A stretch of DNA of 64,000 nt. Source: Pedobacter endophyticus. GTDB taxonomy: Bacteria; Bacteroidota; Bacteroidia; Sphingobacteriales; Sphingobacteriaceae. The notes beneath the pieces are model-generated. The model saw only the letters and a list, made by a program, of their open reading frames with translations, was not told where the DNA came from and did no database searches. The stretch covers positions 4,712,001 to 4,776,000 of the forward strand of contig NZ_CP064939.1 in the NCBI RefSeq assembly GCF_015679185.1, written 5' to 3'. A program made the translations under genes and the position numbers. Positions 52,150 to 60,677 of this stretch are shown piece after piece. Each line of letters begins with the position of its first letter. The first letter of the stretch is position 1.

Positions 52150-52749
52150 TTATTTTTTGCTGTATTCAGCATTTAAACCTTTAATTACTTCAGAAGTAAC
52201 ATCTAAGCTCTCATCGGCAAATAAGATTGCGCTATTGCCTTTAGAATAGGTTAAAACCATTTTGTAGCCTTTTTCTTTGGCGTAGCCTTTCAAATAATCG
52301 GCAACTTTATCATATAATTTTTCGTTTTCTGCAGCTTGCTCGTTTTGTAGGGCACCACCGGCATTTTGTTGGTAAGTTTGTAATTCTTGTTGCTTACGTG
52401 CCAAACGCTCTTCGGTGCTTTTACGTTGATCAGCAGATAGTGTTTGTGCACTTTGCTGGTATTGCGCAACCTCTCTCTGGAAAGCCTGACCTTTAGCCTG
52501 CATATCCTTTTGAGCATCTGTAGTCTTTTTCTCAAACTTAACTTTAAGATCTTTAAAATAGTCGTATTTTGTTAATAACGAATCTGAGTTTACATAAACA
52601 ATCTTCTCGTTTGAAGATACTGCTGCCGTTGTACTGTCTGTTTTTTTTGTTTCAGTCGTTTTAGCGTCCTTGTTCTGGCAAGCTGTAAAAGCCGTAATTA
52701 ATGCCGCCGTAGCAACTATGCCAAAGGTTTTAAAGGTTCTTCTTTCCAT
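52150..52749 (-). CDS. OmpH/Skp-family lipoprotein chaperone
   Basis: 199 residues. Signal peptide with lipobox-like TAFTAC (Cys24), then a linker rich in Lys, Thr and Ser, the segment KIVYVNSDSLLTKYDYFKDL, a long Gln/Lys/Glu coiled coil (about 70-150), and a compact end KGYKMVLTYSKGNSAILFADES. This is the OmpH/Skp layout; Skp holds unfolded outer-membrane proteins in the periplasm. Unlike E. coli Skp it looks lipid-anchored, which is common in this phylum. It is not beside bamA here. Confidence 0.88.
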   Translation of the reverse strand: MERRTFKTFGIVATAALITAFTACQNKDAKTTETKKTDSTTAAVSSNEKIVYVNSDSLLTKYDYFKDLKVKFEKKTTDAQKDMQAKGQAFQREVAQYQQSAQTLSADQRKSTEERLARKQQELQTYQQNAGGALQNEQAAENEKLYDKVADYLKGYAKEKGYKMVLTYSKGNSAILFADESLDVTSEVIKGLNAEYSKK

Positions 52750-53248
52750 TATTATTTAATAAATTTTAGCAAAGATAAAAATGATAATTAAGTATGCAAT
52801 AAATAGTTTCGAAGCCTGTGCCGCTGTACAAAAATTGCTTAACAATTGATTTAACGGAGTTTAGGTGCCAAGTATTGTTAGAAAAGCAAGCGCACTGATT
52901 CATTTTAAGCGTCTGGCCGCTATCTGCTTTCTTCGCCAACTTAGCGAAAAGCTAAGGCTTCGTGCTCGCTGCTATTCGGGTTCAAATGGCTCTGGTTGCC
53001 ACAAGTTGGCGGTTGCAGGATACGGAACCGGCCTACCGCCTACGTATGGTATTTGCTAAACCCGGTTGCATTAGAAAGCGCCCGATTCTTTATTCAATTA
53101 GCCGGCACTGAAATTGCCCCGGGCTTTATAATGGAAAGCGGAAGGAACATCAATGTGAATACCGAAACCACTTTCTAAAAACTGCTTTAAATCGCTTTTT
53201 AACACCCCAAAACTTATCCACATATTAGGCTATGTGCCGAAATTTCCG
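52750..53248. other. 499-bp region with no supported gene; probable decayed interspersed repeat
   Basis: Frames of about 60 codons at 52865 and 52996 overlap each other in different phases and lack start signals. The sequence is more GC-rich than the neighbouring intergenic DNA and includes a hairpin CTTAGCGAAAAGCTAAG near 52938 and phrases such as CTTCGTGCTCGCTGCTATTC. I recall similar stretches in other Pedobacter genomes, but this cannot be checked here. Confidence 0.45.
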
Positions 53249-53256
53249 TATTTTTG
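53249..53256 (+). promoter_or_regulatory. gyrB promoter, -7 box TATTTTTG
   Basis: TATTTTTG fits TAnnTTTG and lies 24 bp before the gyrB ATG; the -33 element is weak. Confidence 0.5.
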
Positions 53257-53280
53257 ATACTTATAGTTTTTATTTAAAAT

Positions 53281-55239
53281 ATGAGCGAAGAACAAGATTT
53301 AAAGTCAAATTATTCGGCAGATAATATACAGGTTTTAGAAGGTTTGGAAGCGGTGCGTAAGCGCCCTTCGATGTATATAGGTGACACCGGAGTAAAAGGT
53401 TTGCACCATTTAGTTTACGAGGTTGTAGATAACTCTATTGATGAGGCTTTGGCGGGTCATGCCAATACAATCGACGTTAAGATTTTAAAAGGAAACTCGA
53501 TTAGAGTTGAAGATAACGGCCGTGGTATTCCAACCGGGATCAACAAGAAAGAAAATAAATCCGCGCTGGAGATTGTGATGACGGTGCTTCACGCCGGAGG
53601 TAAGTTTGATAAAGATACTTACAAGGTTTCGGGCGGTTTGCACGGTGTTGGGGTAAGTTGCGTTAACGCATTATCAACGCACCTGACTGCTGAGGTGCAT
53701 CGCGAGGGCAAAATCTGGATGCAGGAGTACAACATTGGCAAGCCATTGTACGATGTGAAGGAAGTTGGCGATACGGATAAACGCGGTACCATTGTAACCT
53801 TTACGCCAGATGAAACCATTTTTACGCAAACCACTGAATATAAGTACGATACTTTAGCTGGTCGTTTACGCGAACTGGCCTTCTTGAACAAAGGGATTAC
53901 ACTAACTTTGACCGATGAACGCGAAACTTTAGAGGATGGTTCTTTCCTCTCCGAAGTTTTTCACTCTGAAGGTGGATTAAAAGAATTTGTTAAGTTTTTA
54001 GATGGAACCAGGGCATCATTTCTGCCTGAGCCCGTTTATATTGAGGGTATTAAAAACGGTATTCCGGTTGAGCTTGCTTTTCAATACAACGATAGCTATT
54101 CGGAAAACGTACACTCGTATGTTAACAACATTAATACGCACGAAGGCGGTACGCACATTGCGGGTTTCCGTAGGGGTTTAACCCGTACCTTAAAAGCGTA
54201 CGCTGATAAATCGGGCTTGTTAAAGAACCTCAAAATGGAAATCACTGGTGATGACTTTAGAGAGGGCTTAACGGCGGTGGTATCAGTTAAGGTGCAGGAA
54301 CCGCAATTTGAAGGGCAAACAAAAACCAAGCTTGGTAATAGCGAGGTAATGGGCGCCGTTGATGTGGCAGTAGGCGAGGCCCTTGGCATTTACCTTGAGG
54401 AAAATCCCAAAGAGGCTAAAATGATTATCAACAAGGTAATTTTAGCCGCTACGGCGCGTGCTGCGGCACGTAAGGCCCGCGAAATGGTTCAGCGCAAGAG
54501 TGTAATGGGTGGCTCGGGCTTACCCGGCAAGCTTGCCGATTGCTCAGATAGCGATCCGGAAAAGTGCGAGATTTACCTGGTTGAGGGTGACTCGGCGGGA
54601 GGTACTGCCAAACAAGGACGCGATAGAAACTACCAGGCGATTTTACCGTTAAAGGGTAAGATTTTGAACGTAGAGAAAGCGATGGAGCATAAGATTTACG
54701 AGAATGACGAGATCAAGAATATGTTCACGGCCATTGGTGTGAGCATCGGTACGCCTGAAGATGATAAGGCTTTGAACTTAACGAAACTGCGTTACCACAA
54801 AATCGTAATCATGACGGATGCTGATATTGATGGCTCGCACATTACCACTTTGATTTTAACCTTTTTCTATCGTTATATGCGGGCGTTAATTGAAGCTGGT
54901 TATGTTTACATTGCCTCGCCACCGCTTTATCAGGTTAAGAAAGGTAAGGAATTTGAGTATTGCTGGAGCGATATCCAACGTGATGCTGCTGTGCAACGCT
55001 TAAAGGGTGCCGGTAAAGAAGATAGTGTACATATACAACGTTATAAAGGTCTTGGTGAAATGAATGCTGAGCAGCTTTGGGAAACAACTTTAAATCCGGC
55101 AACCCGTACTTTACTACAAGCTACAATTGAAAGTGCAGCAGAATGCGATCATACTTTCTCTATGCTAATGGGCGATGAAGTTGCACCACGTAGGGAATTT
55201 ATAGAGCGTAATGCAAAATATGCGAAGATTGATGCTTAA
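53281..55239 (+). CDS. gyrB: DNA gyrase subunit B
   Basis: 652 residues. GHKL ATPase domain with EVVDNSIDEALAGHA, EDNGRGIPTG and GGLHGVGVSCVNAL; transducer domain; TOPRIM domain with EGDSAGG and DADIDGSHI; C-terminal IQRYKGLGEMNAEQLWETTL. With GyrA it introduces negative supercoils using ATP. The GyrB rather than ParE assignment rests on length and the typical GyrB end (RNAKYAKIDA). Confidence 0.97.
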   Translation: MSEEQDLKSNYSADNIQVLEGLEAVRKRPSMYIGDTGVKGLHHLVYEVVDNSIDEALAGHANTIDVKILKGNSIRVEDNGRGIPTGINKKENKSALEIVMTVLHAGGKFDKDTYKVSGGLHGVGVSCVNALSTHLTAEVHREGKIWMQEYNIGKPLYDVKEVGDTDKRGTIVTFTPDETIFTQTTEYKYDTLAGRLRELAFLNKGITLTLTDERETLEDGSFLSEVFHSEGGLKEFVKFLDGTRASFLPEPVYIEGIKNGIPVELAFQYNDSYSENVHSYVNNINTHEGGTHIAGFRRGLTRTLKAYADKSGLLKNLKMEITGDDFREGLTAVVSVKVQEPQFEGQTKTKLGNSEVMGAVDVAVGEALGIYLEENPKEAKMIINKVILAATARAAARKAREMVQRKSVMGGSGLPGKLADCSDSDPEKCEIYLVEGDSAGGTAKQGRDRNYQAILPLKGKILNVEKAMEHKIYENDEIKNMFTAIGVSIGTPEDDKALNLTKLRYHKIVIMTDADIDGSHITTLILTFFYRYMRALIEAGYVYIASPPLYQVKKGKEFEYCWSDIQRDAAVQRLKGAGKEDSVHIQRYKGLGEMNAEQLWETTLNPATRTLLQATIESAAECDHTFSMLMGDEVAPRREFIERNAKYAKIDA

Positions 55240-55680
55240 TAAGCTTAAAGACTAAAGCTGAAAGCGAAATAAGCTTTGTCATCTAAGCTTAAAGGCTAAA
55301 GCCAGATAAGAAGCATTGTCAACCTGAGCTTTAATTATTGCATAAAAATCCATATAACTGACGTTATTTTTTAGAATAAATGTTCAGAATATGGCTGAGA
55401 GAGGTCGTCTTTTCGAGCGTAGCCGAGAAATCTTTCATGCAAAGTTCAAAGATTTCTCCTCCATAGGAGCTCCTTTGGAGCACTTCGGTCGAAATGACGA
55501 TTTTTTTAACGTCAATGGTAGCATTGCGACTAGAGTTTACCTCGAGCGTAGCCGAAAGGCTCAATACAGGCTTAGTTGAAGGGCAATGATTTTTATTTTC
55601 GAAATATAAAACCTTTACAATATGAAAACCCTTTTCGATTTAAAACTCGAAAAGGGTTTTCTGCTTTATAAGTTACATAC
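55240..55680. other. 441-bp intergenic region with heptads, REP fragments and a hairpin
   Basis: AAGCTTA, AAGACTA, AAGCTGA, AAGCGAA at 55241-55268 and AAGCTTA, AAGGCTA, AAGCCAG at 55285-55305 are short heptad arrays. At about 55401-55500 lies a CGAGAAATCTTT / AAAGATTTCTC repeat with nested palindromes, and at about 55540 CTCGAGCGTAGCCGAAAG. No gene is supported. Confidence 0.65.
55625..55660. terminator. strong hairpin, probable terminator
   Basis: 14-bp stem AAAACCCTTTTCGA / TCGAAAAGGGTTTT with an 8-nt loop. It separates the gyrB side from the PadR operon and could work in both directions. Confidence 0.7.
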
Positions 55681-55684
55681 ATAA

Positions 55685-55716
55685 TTTTCTTAGGTATATA
55701 AAAATTTATATATTTG
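55685..55716 (+). promoter_or_regulatory. padR promoter with overlapping candidate operator
   Basis: The -7 box TATATTTG (55709-55716) ends 4 bp before the ATG at 55721, so transcription would start at or next to the start codon. A perfect inverted repeat TATATAAA-AA-TTTATATA (55695-55712) overlaps it and is placed to act as a PadR operator. The -33 box is probably TTTTC at 55685. Confidence 0.6.
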
Positions 55717-55720
55717 CTGC

Positions 55721-56059
55721 ATGGCATTGAAAAACGAATTGTTTAAGGGTACATTGCAAACCATTATCCTTAATCTGTTATCGGAGAACGAGCGAATGTA
55801 TGGTTATGAGATCACGCAGAAAGTGAAATCCATTACCCAGGGTGAGCTATTATTGAAAGAGGGTGCTTTATATCCTGCGCTGCATAAATTAGAGGCCGAT
55901 GGCTTATTGGAAACTTCTACCGAGGTGGTTGATAACCGCGTTCGCAAGTATTATTCTTTATCTAAAAATGGAGAAAAGGAAGTGGTGAACAAGTTGCAGG
56001 AAGCGAAGGATTTTATTTCTCAATTACAGTTGTTGTTAAACCTTAAGCCAAGTTGTTGA
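55721..56059 (+). CDS. PadR-family transcriptional regulator
   Basis: 112 residues: winged helix with LKGTLQTIILNLLSENERMYGYEI, GALYPALHKLEADGLLETS and RKYYSLSKNGEKEV. PadR proteins repress genes in response to a small ligand and usually control themselves and the next genes. The two genes downstream (spacing 1 bp, then an overlap) have the look of regulated membrane partners. The candidate operator lies over its own promoter. Confidence 0.92.
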   Translation: MALKNELFKGTLQTIILNLLSENERMYGYEITQKVKSITQGELLLKEGALYPALHKLEADGLLETSTEVVDNRVRKYYSLSKNGEKEVVNKLQEAKDFISQLQLLLNLKPSC

Positions 56060-56060
56060 T

Positions 56061-56744
56061 ATGCAATTAAGTAAAGAAGAACTCGCTTTTGTAAAGCAGT
56101 TCATTACCGAAAAGAAATACATCTACGTTGAAGAACAGATTGAGATATTAGATCATTTTATCTCGCTACTGGAAGATCCTCAGCTTCGAAACGATGGAGA
56201 GGAGTTTGACTTGCTTGTTGACAGGACTTATCTCGAGAATAAGATCGATTTACTCAGTATTCAAAAGTCGGTAAAGCAAGGTTTGAAAAGGACTTATTAT
56301 AAAATGTTCCGTAAAAACATTTTCGCTAATCTTGCATCCAGGTTCTCGCTGTTCTTGTTGTCAGGTTCGGTGCTTTACTTCTGGTATTTGATAGCGATTA
56401 GAGACAACATCTCAATACTGACGGGTTTTATCCCCTATGTTATCATGCTTCCAATTTCCGTAATCGGTTGTCGGCGTAAATTTGCACTTGCTAAAGGCAA
56501 GTTCCTAACGTCCAAAATCGCTTCACGATATTCACTTTGGTGGGTTTGTTTTCAGCTTCTTCCCTGCAATGTGCTTATCACGTTAGGAAATAACGCTACA
56601 ATAAATCAACATCTTTCTTTTATGCTGATCTCTGCTCTACTCATGATTCAGTTATTGATGTTCAGGGCATTTATTCAGACCGCTCTAGCGGGTGCAAAAA
56701 AATGTAAGGTGATGGAAGATCAATATAAATTGGTAAATGCCTAA
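56061..56744 (+). CDS. membrane protein, first of two paralogues in a PadR operon
   Basis: 227 residues. A soluble N-terminal part (1-90) starts MQLSKEELAFVKQFITEKKY and has EEQIEILDHFISLLED; then about four transmembrane helices. The domain order is that of small-permease-like proteins paired with PadR (as in DUF1700/DUF1129-type genes), but no transport motif is seen. It shares sequence pattern with the next gene (LSKEEL...I.IDHF vs LTKEQL...IIDHVA), so the pair arose by duplication. One base after padR. Confidence 0.75.
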   Translation: MQLSKEELAFVKQFITEKKYIYVEEQIEILDHFISLLEDPQLRNDGEEFDLLVDRTYLENKIDLLSIQKSVKQGLKRTYYKMFRKNIFANLASRFSLFLLSGSVLYFWYLIAIRDNISILTGFIPYVIMLPISVIGCRRKFALAKGKFLTSKIASRYSLWWVCFQLLPCNVLITLGNNATINQHLSFMLISALLMIQLLMFRAFIQTALAGAKKCKVMEDQYKLVNA

Positions 56745-57444
56745 CAATGAAGCTATGAAATTAACCAAGGAACAATTAATTCAGATTCAGGAGTTCATCA
56801 GGAAACGTGGCTTCACGTTCATCGATGTTCAAATGGAAATTATTGATCATGTAGCGTCGGCTGTGGAAGAGCGAATGAACAACAACGATACGCTTAGTTT
56901 CGATCAGGCTTTGCAAGAGACGCATCAATCATTTGGTCTGTTTGGTTTTAGTAGCATTGAAGAAGGGATTACAAGAGGACTTGAAAAAAAATACCGAAAG
57001 CTGTTCTTCCGCTTTATGCTTTCTTTTTTTAGGCTAAAATATCTCCCAGTTACACTGGTGGCATTCGCTGCACTTTATAAATTACAAGATTTTGTTCAAA
57101 AAACGAAGTTGATGCTTCCAATCTTTATAATCGCGGTTTTGGCCATCACCGTTGCGTTTTCTGCGCAATACTTTAGATCGAATTCGCTGAAAAATTATTT
57201 AGCTTTTAGATGTTCGGCTGTTTATCTGTGCCTTCTTGGTAGCTTTCTTTCGATGTCTAGCGTATTAAGTATGGTGCTCGATACACCTCATTTTTATTTC
57301 GGAATTAATCTGAATGCTTTGGCAACGGCTGCAATGATCGGTTTATTTTATATCTATATTTTTTCTGCCATCAAAACAGCCAGGGCCGGGGCTGTGGAAA
57401 GTAAATTGTTAATGGAAAAGTATAATCTGGTCATCGCTTCATAA
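56737..57444 (+). CDS. membrane protein, second paralogue in a PadR operon
   Basis: 235 residues from the first ATG, which overlaps the previous gene by 8 bp; ATG 56755 (MKLTKEQLIQIQEFIRKRGF) aligns better with the paralogue and may be the true start. Soluble domain (about 1-90) with VQMEIIDHVASAVEERMN, then several transmembrane helices. Function unknown. Together with the first paralogue it probably forms a heteromer under PadR control. Confidence 0.75.
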   Translation: MPNNEAMKLTKEQLIQIQEFIRKRGFTFIDVQMEIIDHVASAVEERMNNNDTLSFDQALQETHQSFGLFGFSSIEEGITRGLEKKYRKLFFRFMLSFFRLKYLPVTLVAFAALYKLQDFVQKTKLMLPIFIIAVLAITVAFSAQYFRSNSLKNYLAFRCSAVYLCLLGSFLSMSSVLSMVLDTPHFYFGINLNALATAAMIGLFYIYIFSAIKTARAGAVESKLLMEKYNLVIAS

Positions 57445-57460
57445 AGTTATTTTCCGATTT

Positions 57461-57507
57461 AAAAAAGTAGCCACAACCTTTTCTCATTTAGAGAAGAAAT
57501 TGTGGCT
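57461..57507 (-). terminator. terminator of the bestrophin gene
   Basis: Outer stem AGCCACAA / TTGTGGCT and inner TTCTC / GAGAA; on the minus strand it is followed by a T run. It lies between the converging PadR operon and bestrophin gene. Confidence 0.8.
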
Positions 57508-57533
57508 TACTAACGACAGAAAAGAATTGACGT

Positions 57534-58460
57534 TTATAAAATGTAATACGAACCAAAAGGTGCCAATTCGGTTTGAGGTTTGTCCTCGTATAATTTGTTG
57601 TCGTCTAACATTTGGCAAAGATCTCGCTCAATAGTTCTGCATATCGTTGTTGTTGGCGTATCTGTAGGCTTGTTTTCGAACGGATCTTGTAAGTGTACAG
57701 CCATTTTTTCTACCAATAAGAAAAAGGCAGCAATGGCGACTACTAAGGGCACTTCCATATATCCAAAATATTCGATCAATCCGAACGGCAGCAACACTAT
57801 AAACAAATGTATCGACATGCTGATGTACTTGCTATAAGTAACCGGAAAAACGGTGTTCTTGATTCTTTCCGATCCGCCCATGTAATTACACAGGCCAGTA
57901 ATGGTTTTATCGATCTCAATTTGCTGGTATTTATTAATCCAGCCCTCCGATAATGCACGTTTCAGGTCCATACCATGCAATTCCAATAATGTTGTAGTTA
58001 CATTTTTGCGTTTTTTGATAAATGCAATTTCTTCGGCACAAAGATATCCTTCAATGCCTTCTCGAGGATTAAAGCCACGTAACGACTGACTTAGCGCATA
58101 ACACCAGGCAATTTGTCGCTTGATGAAACGCTCCTTAAACGCTTCAACTTCTTCCAATTGATAAGGGTTTTCTACAAATGATAATATCTGGCGAGAGATT
58201 GACCGGGAATCGTTAACTATCGACCCCCAAAGAATTCTGGCTTCCCACCATCTGTCGTACGCCTGGTTCGACCGGAAAGCCAACAAAAGTGATATTATGG
58301 TGCCTAAAAGTGCCGGCACGGCAACAGGTATTGATATTCGGGTAACGTGAAAATTTTGATACAGGATAACTATGCCCACCGAATAGGCGATTACGAACAA
58401 TAGTTCTTTTTTGATTTTTCCGAATATATAACTAAGTGGGACATTCTTTCTTAATAGCAT
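57534..58460 (-). CDS. bestrophin-family anion channel (UPF0187)
   Basis: 308 residues. Two N-terminal helices (ELLFVIAYSVGIVILYQ, VPALLGTIISLLLAFRSNQA), the AYDRWWEARILWGSIVNDSR signature, then two more membrane helices near 215-260 and EKMAVHLQDPFENKPTDTP, the conserved post-helix motif. Bacterial bestrophins form pentameric channels in the inner membrane conducting anions or, in some bacteria, sodium. Next to a universal-stress-type gene on the same strand, 26 bp away. Confidence 0.92.
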   Translation of the reverse strand: MLLRKNVPLSYIFGKIKKELLFVIAYSVGIVILYQNFHVTRISIPVAVPALLGTIISLLLAFRSNQAYDRWWEARILWGSIVNDSRSISRQILSFVENPYQLEEVEAFKERFIKRQIAWCYALSQSLRGFNPREGIEGYLCAEEIAFIKKRKNVTTTLLELHGMDLKRALSEGWINKYQQIEIDKTITGLCNYMGGSERIKNTVFPVTYSKYISMSIHLFIVLLPFGLIEYFGYMEVPLVVAIAAFFLLVEKMAVHLQDPFENKPTDTPTTTICRTIERDLCQMLDDNKLYEDKPQTELAPFGSYYIL

Positions 58461-58486
58461 AGGATAAAAATTTAATAGGACAGGGC

Positions 58487-58978
58487 TTAAACATTAGTAT
58501 TTTGCAACGTTCTTTCGTGCATCTTGGTTTCGATGAGGTTCTCGTTAACTTCGTGCTCGATAATATCCAACTCCATTGTTTCACAGCCCGAGCGCCCGGT
58601 TAAAAATTTTGGATCGATGCTATATTTGTTAATGGGCTTAAAGTTGTAGGCTTTTGGATAGGCAATGCAAGCCACCTCCAGCGCTTCGAGGAAATTTTTG
58701 AACGCAACAACGGTACTGCCATAGAAATATTCAATCCCGAGGTTGAGTCGGTCGGCGTATTTCGCTTTGTAATGGTTTAATTGTGCGTAAAACTCGTCGC
58801 TAATGTTTTCATAATCCCGGCTTCTATAGTTCAACATTAGCATATCGGTTACTGAATCGGATAATTTAAAGGCGTGCAAGAAAATGATGTTGAGCTTTTC
58901 GTGCTGGCTTTGCATAAGAGCATCGATAATTTTTGTGCTCTCCACATTAAAATCGGTTGGAACTAATACTGTCTTCAT
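58487..58978 (-). CDS. UspA-like protein
   Basis: 163 residues. The start MKTVLVPTDFNVESTKIIDALM and the alternation of strands and helices resemble the universal-stress UspA fold. The ATP-binding glycine motif G-X2-G-X9-G is not evident, so it is either a non-nucleotide-binding member or only distantly related. Cytoplasmic. Upstream of the bestrophin gene and likely co-transcribed. Confidence 0.7.
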   Translation of the reverse strand: MKTVLVPTDFNVESTKIIDALMQSQHEKLNIIFLHAFKLSDSVTDMLMLNYRSRDYENISDEFYAQLNHYKAKYADRLNLGIEYFYGSTVVAFKNFLEALEVACIAYPKAYNFKPINKYSIDPKFLTGRSGCETMELDIIEHEVNENLIETKMHERTLQNTNV

Positions 58979-59189
58979 GGGATTATCTTGTTTAAATTTC
59001 TATAAATTATTTATACAAGTTTACCACGATGTTATTACAGCGAAATAAGACTAAGATTAAAATGAGATTAGAATTGAAGGGTGATGGCAGGAGACAAAAG
59101 AAAAGTGCCCCATTGCTAAAATTGTGCAGGGATTGAGATTTGAAAGCTTTGATCTAATACTGATTTAAAAGCTATTGGTTTAGGATAGG

Positions 59190-59900
59190 TTAATTCCTTT
59201 TTAAAAGCTTTGCATAAACATGAGCATACATTCTGCCTATTTTTATGGTTTTGCCATTATAAAGTATAATATGGGATCGTTCTAAAACCTTAATTTGATC
59301 TTTTGCTACAAGAAACGAGCGGTGCACCTGTACAAACAAATCAGTTTCTGCTAATAATTCCATTACTTCATGGAACCTCGAGTTAGACATAAAAGCTTCT
59401 TGATTAACTAGAATTTTTGTCGACTTTTCCTGTGCCTCTACGAAAATTAGATCTTCAATCTTCAGCTTTATTAGTTGATTCCTATGTTCAGTGCCTTTTA
59501 CAAGAAGGTATTCCTGGCTTTCTTGTGGCATGCTCTGCGATTCCTTAAGCGACAGTTTTGTTAAGGATTGTGTGAATTTTGTTAACGATATGGGTTTTAG
59601 CAAATAATCGTCTGCATTCACTTCGTACGAACTTAAAGCGTAACTAGCGTAACCTGTTGTAAAAACTAACCTTTTTGTTTTATGCCGAATCAGTTTAGCA
59701 AGTTCCAAACCATTCATTTCCGGCATTTCGATGTCTAAGAAAATGATATCTACCGGATTTTTTAATCCCTCTATTGCAGCCAGGGCAATAAGGGGGTTGG
59801 TGAATGTTTTCGATAGTTTAAGTTCTGGTTGTTCTGCAATGTAATCAGTTAGTAACTCTAAAGCAGAAGAATCATCATCAATGGCGAGACACGTGAGCAT
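59190..59900 (-). CDS. LytTR-type response regulator
   Basis: The frame opens at 59936; ATG 59900 (MLTCLAIDDDSSALELL) is the standard N-terminus, 236 residues. Receiver domain with acidic pocket IDDD, phospho-acceptor Asp56 in FLDIEMPEMNG, Thr in FTTGYASYA and Lys in DDYLLKPIS; LytTR DNA-binding domain from about residue 140 (DLIFVEAQEKSTKIL, FVQVHRSFLVA, IKIGRMYAHVY). No histidine kinase is adjacent. It faces away from the GG-peptide gene, with LytTR-like direct repeats between, so it probably controls that locus. Confidence 0.92.
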   Translation of the reverse strand: MLTCLAIDDDSSALELLTDYIAEQPELKLSKTFTNPLIALAAIEGLKNPVDIIFLDIEMPEMNGLELAKLIRHKTKRLVFTTGYASYALSSYEVNADDYLLKPISLTKFTQSLTKLSLKESQSMPQESQEYLLVKGTEHRNQLIKLKIEDLIFVEAQEKSTKILVNQEAFMSNSRFHEVMELLAETDLFVQVHRSFLVAKDQIKVLERSHIILYNGKTIKIGRMYAHVYAKLLKRN

Positions 59901-60026
59901 AATATTTCTTAAATAAAAGTAAAGTGGGATTTGCACTATTTAAGAAATGATTTACACGAATATATGTAATAAAAAGCTGACAATCAAAGAAGAATTTTGT
60001 TATAATATTTTCAGCGAGTCGAAAAT

Positions 60027-60066
60027 ATGTCGTTCACACCGCCTCGTATGTCGTTCATGTCGTTTC
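60027..60066. promoter_or_regulatory. candidate LytTR operator (direct repeats TGTCGTTCA)
   Basis: TGTCGTTCA occurs exactly at 60028-60036 and 60049-60057, 12 bp apart, with a third partial copy ATGTCGTTTC at 60057-60066. LytTR domains bind two 9-bp direct repeats with a GTT core and 12-13 bp spacing. The site is in the divergent promoter region between the regulator and the peptide gene. Confidence 0.6.
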
Positions 60067-60191
60067 GACGGTTGTTGGTGCCAAAAGTTTTTATTTTAGA
60101 TTTTTTAGTTGAGGTTTGAGGTAATTAATCAATCGAATATCAAAAGGCTATTTCAGTTGAAAGATATTCATCACTTAAGAGAATAAAAAAT

Positions 60192-60425
60192 ATGGAAAAT
60201 TTGAGAATGAAAATGCTCTCAAAGCAAGAAATGAAAGCTGTAAAAGGTGGGTACAGTAGGTTTTATTGTACTATTAAACATCCTCGTGTTGTAGTCTTTG
60301 GAATCACGATTTCACAGGGCAACAACTATGATGAATGTAGAAAAGCACGAGACCGACAGTTAGCAACTGTTGAACCAACCATTGAAGAAAATTTAGAATA
60401 CGATGGTGATCCAGTAAATTTTTAA
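60192..60425 (+). CDS. double-glycine leader peptide (bacteriocin/natural-product precursor-like)
   Basis: 77 residues. Leader MENLRMKMLSKQEMKAVKGG: the LSKxEMKxVKGG pattern ends in Gly19-Gly20, the cleavage site of C39 peptidases. The core of 57 residues has exactly two cysteines (Cys26 in RFYCTIK and Cys49 in DECRKA), able to form one disulfide, with a basic first half and an acidic end. Downstream genes supply a VKOR-thioredoxin fusion and a C39 ABC exporter. The activity is unknown: bacteriocin, signal, or another secreted peptide. Confidence 0.85.
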   Translation: MENLRMKMLSKQEMKAVKGGYSRFYCTIKHPRVVVFGITISQGNNYDECRKARDRQLATVEPTIEENLEYDGDPVNF

Positions 60426-60456
60426 TTTGCAGGTTGGCAAAGTTAACAGGTAAAAC

Positions 60457-60508
60457 TTTAAAGTATCGGATAATGAAGAAGGGATTTTATATTATCTGAT
60501 ACTTTAAA
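60457..60508. other. long inverted repeat after the GG-peptide gene
   Basis: 18-bp arms (60457-60474, 60491-60508; TTTAAAGTATCGGATAAT and its complement with one G-T pair) around a 16-nt loop, 32 bp after the peptide stop. No T run follows, so it may act as an mRNA 3'-stabilising or partial-termination structure that raises peptide mRNA over the rest. Confidence 0.6.
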
Positions 60509-60677
60509 CGACTGATACATTCTAGATGGAATCTAACTAATATTGTTCATTGTTGTGCTGAAATTTTGAATATTAATAATAAGTGAAGACTAGAATGATG
60601 ATTGTACATTTGATATTCAAAATTGAATATTAGGTCTTTAAACTCACAGAAATATAAGCTAAAATTAGAAATTTCAT

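Noticed and set aside
52865..53178. Two short genes upstream of gyrB
   Set aside because: Overlapping phases, no family, likely from a decayed repeat.
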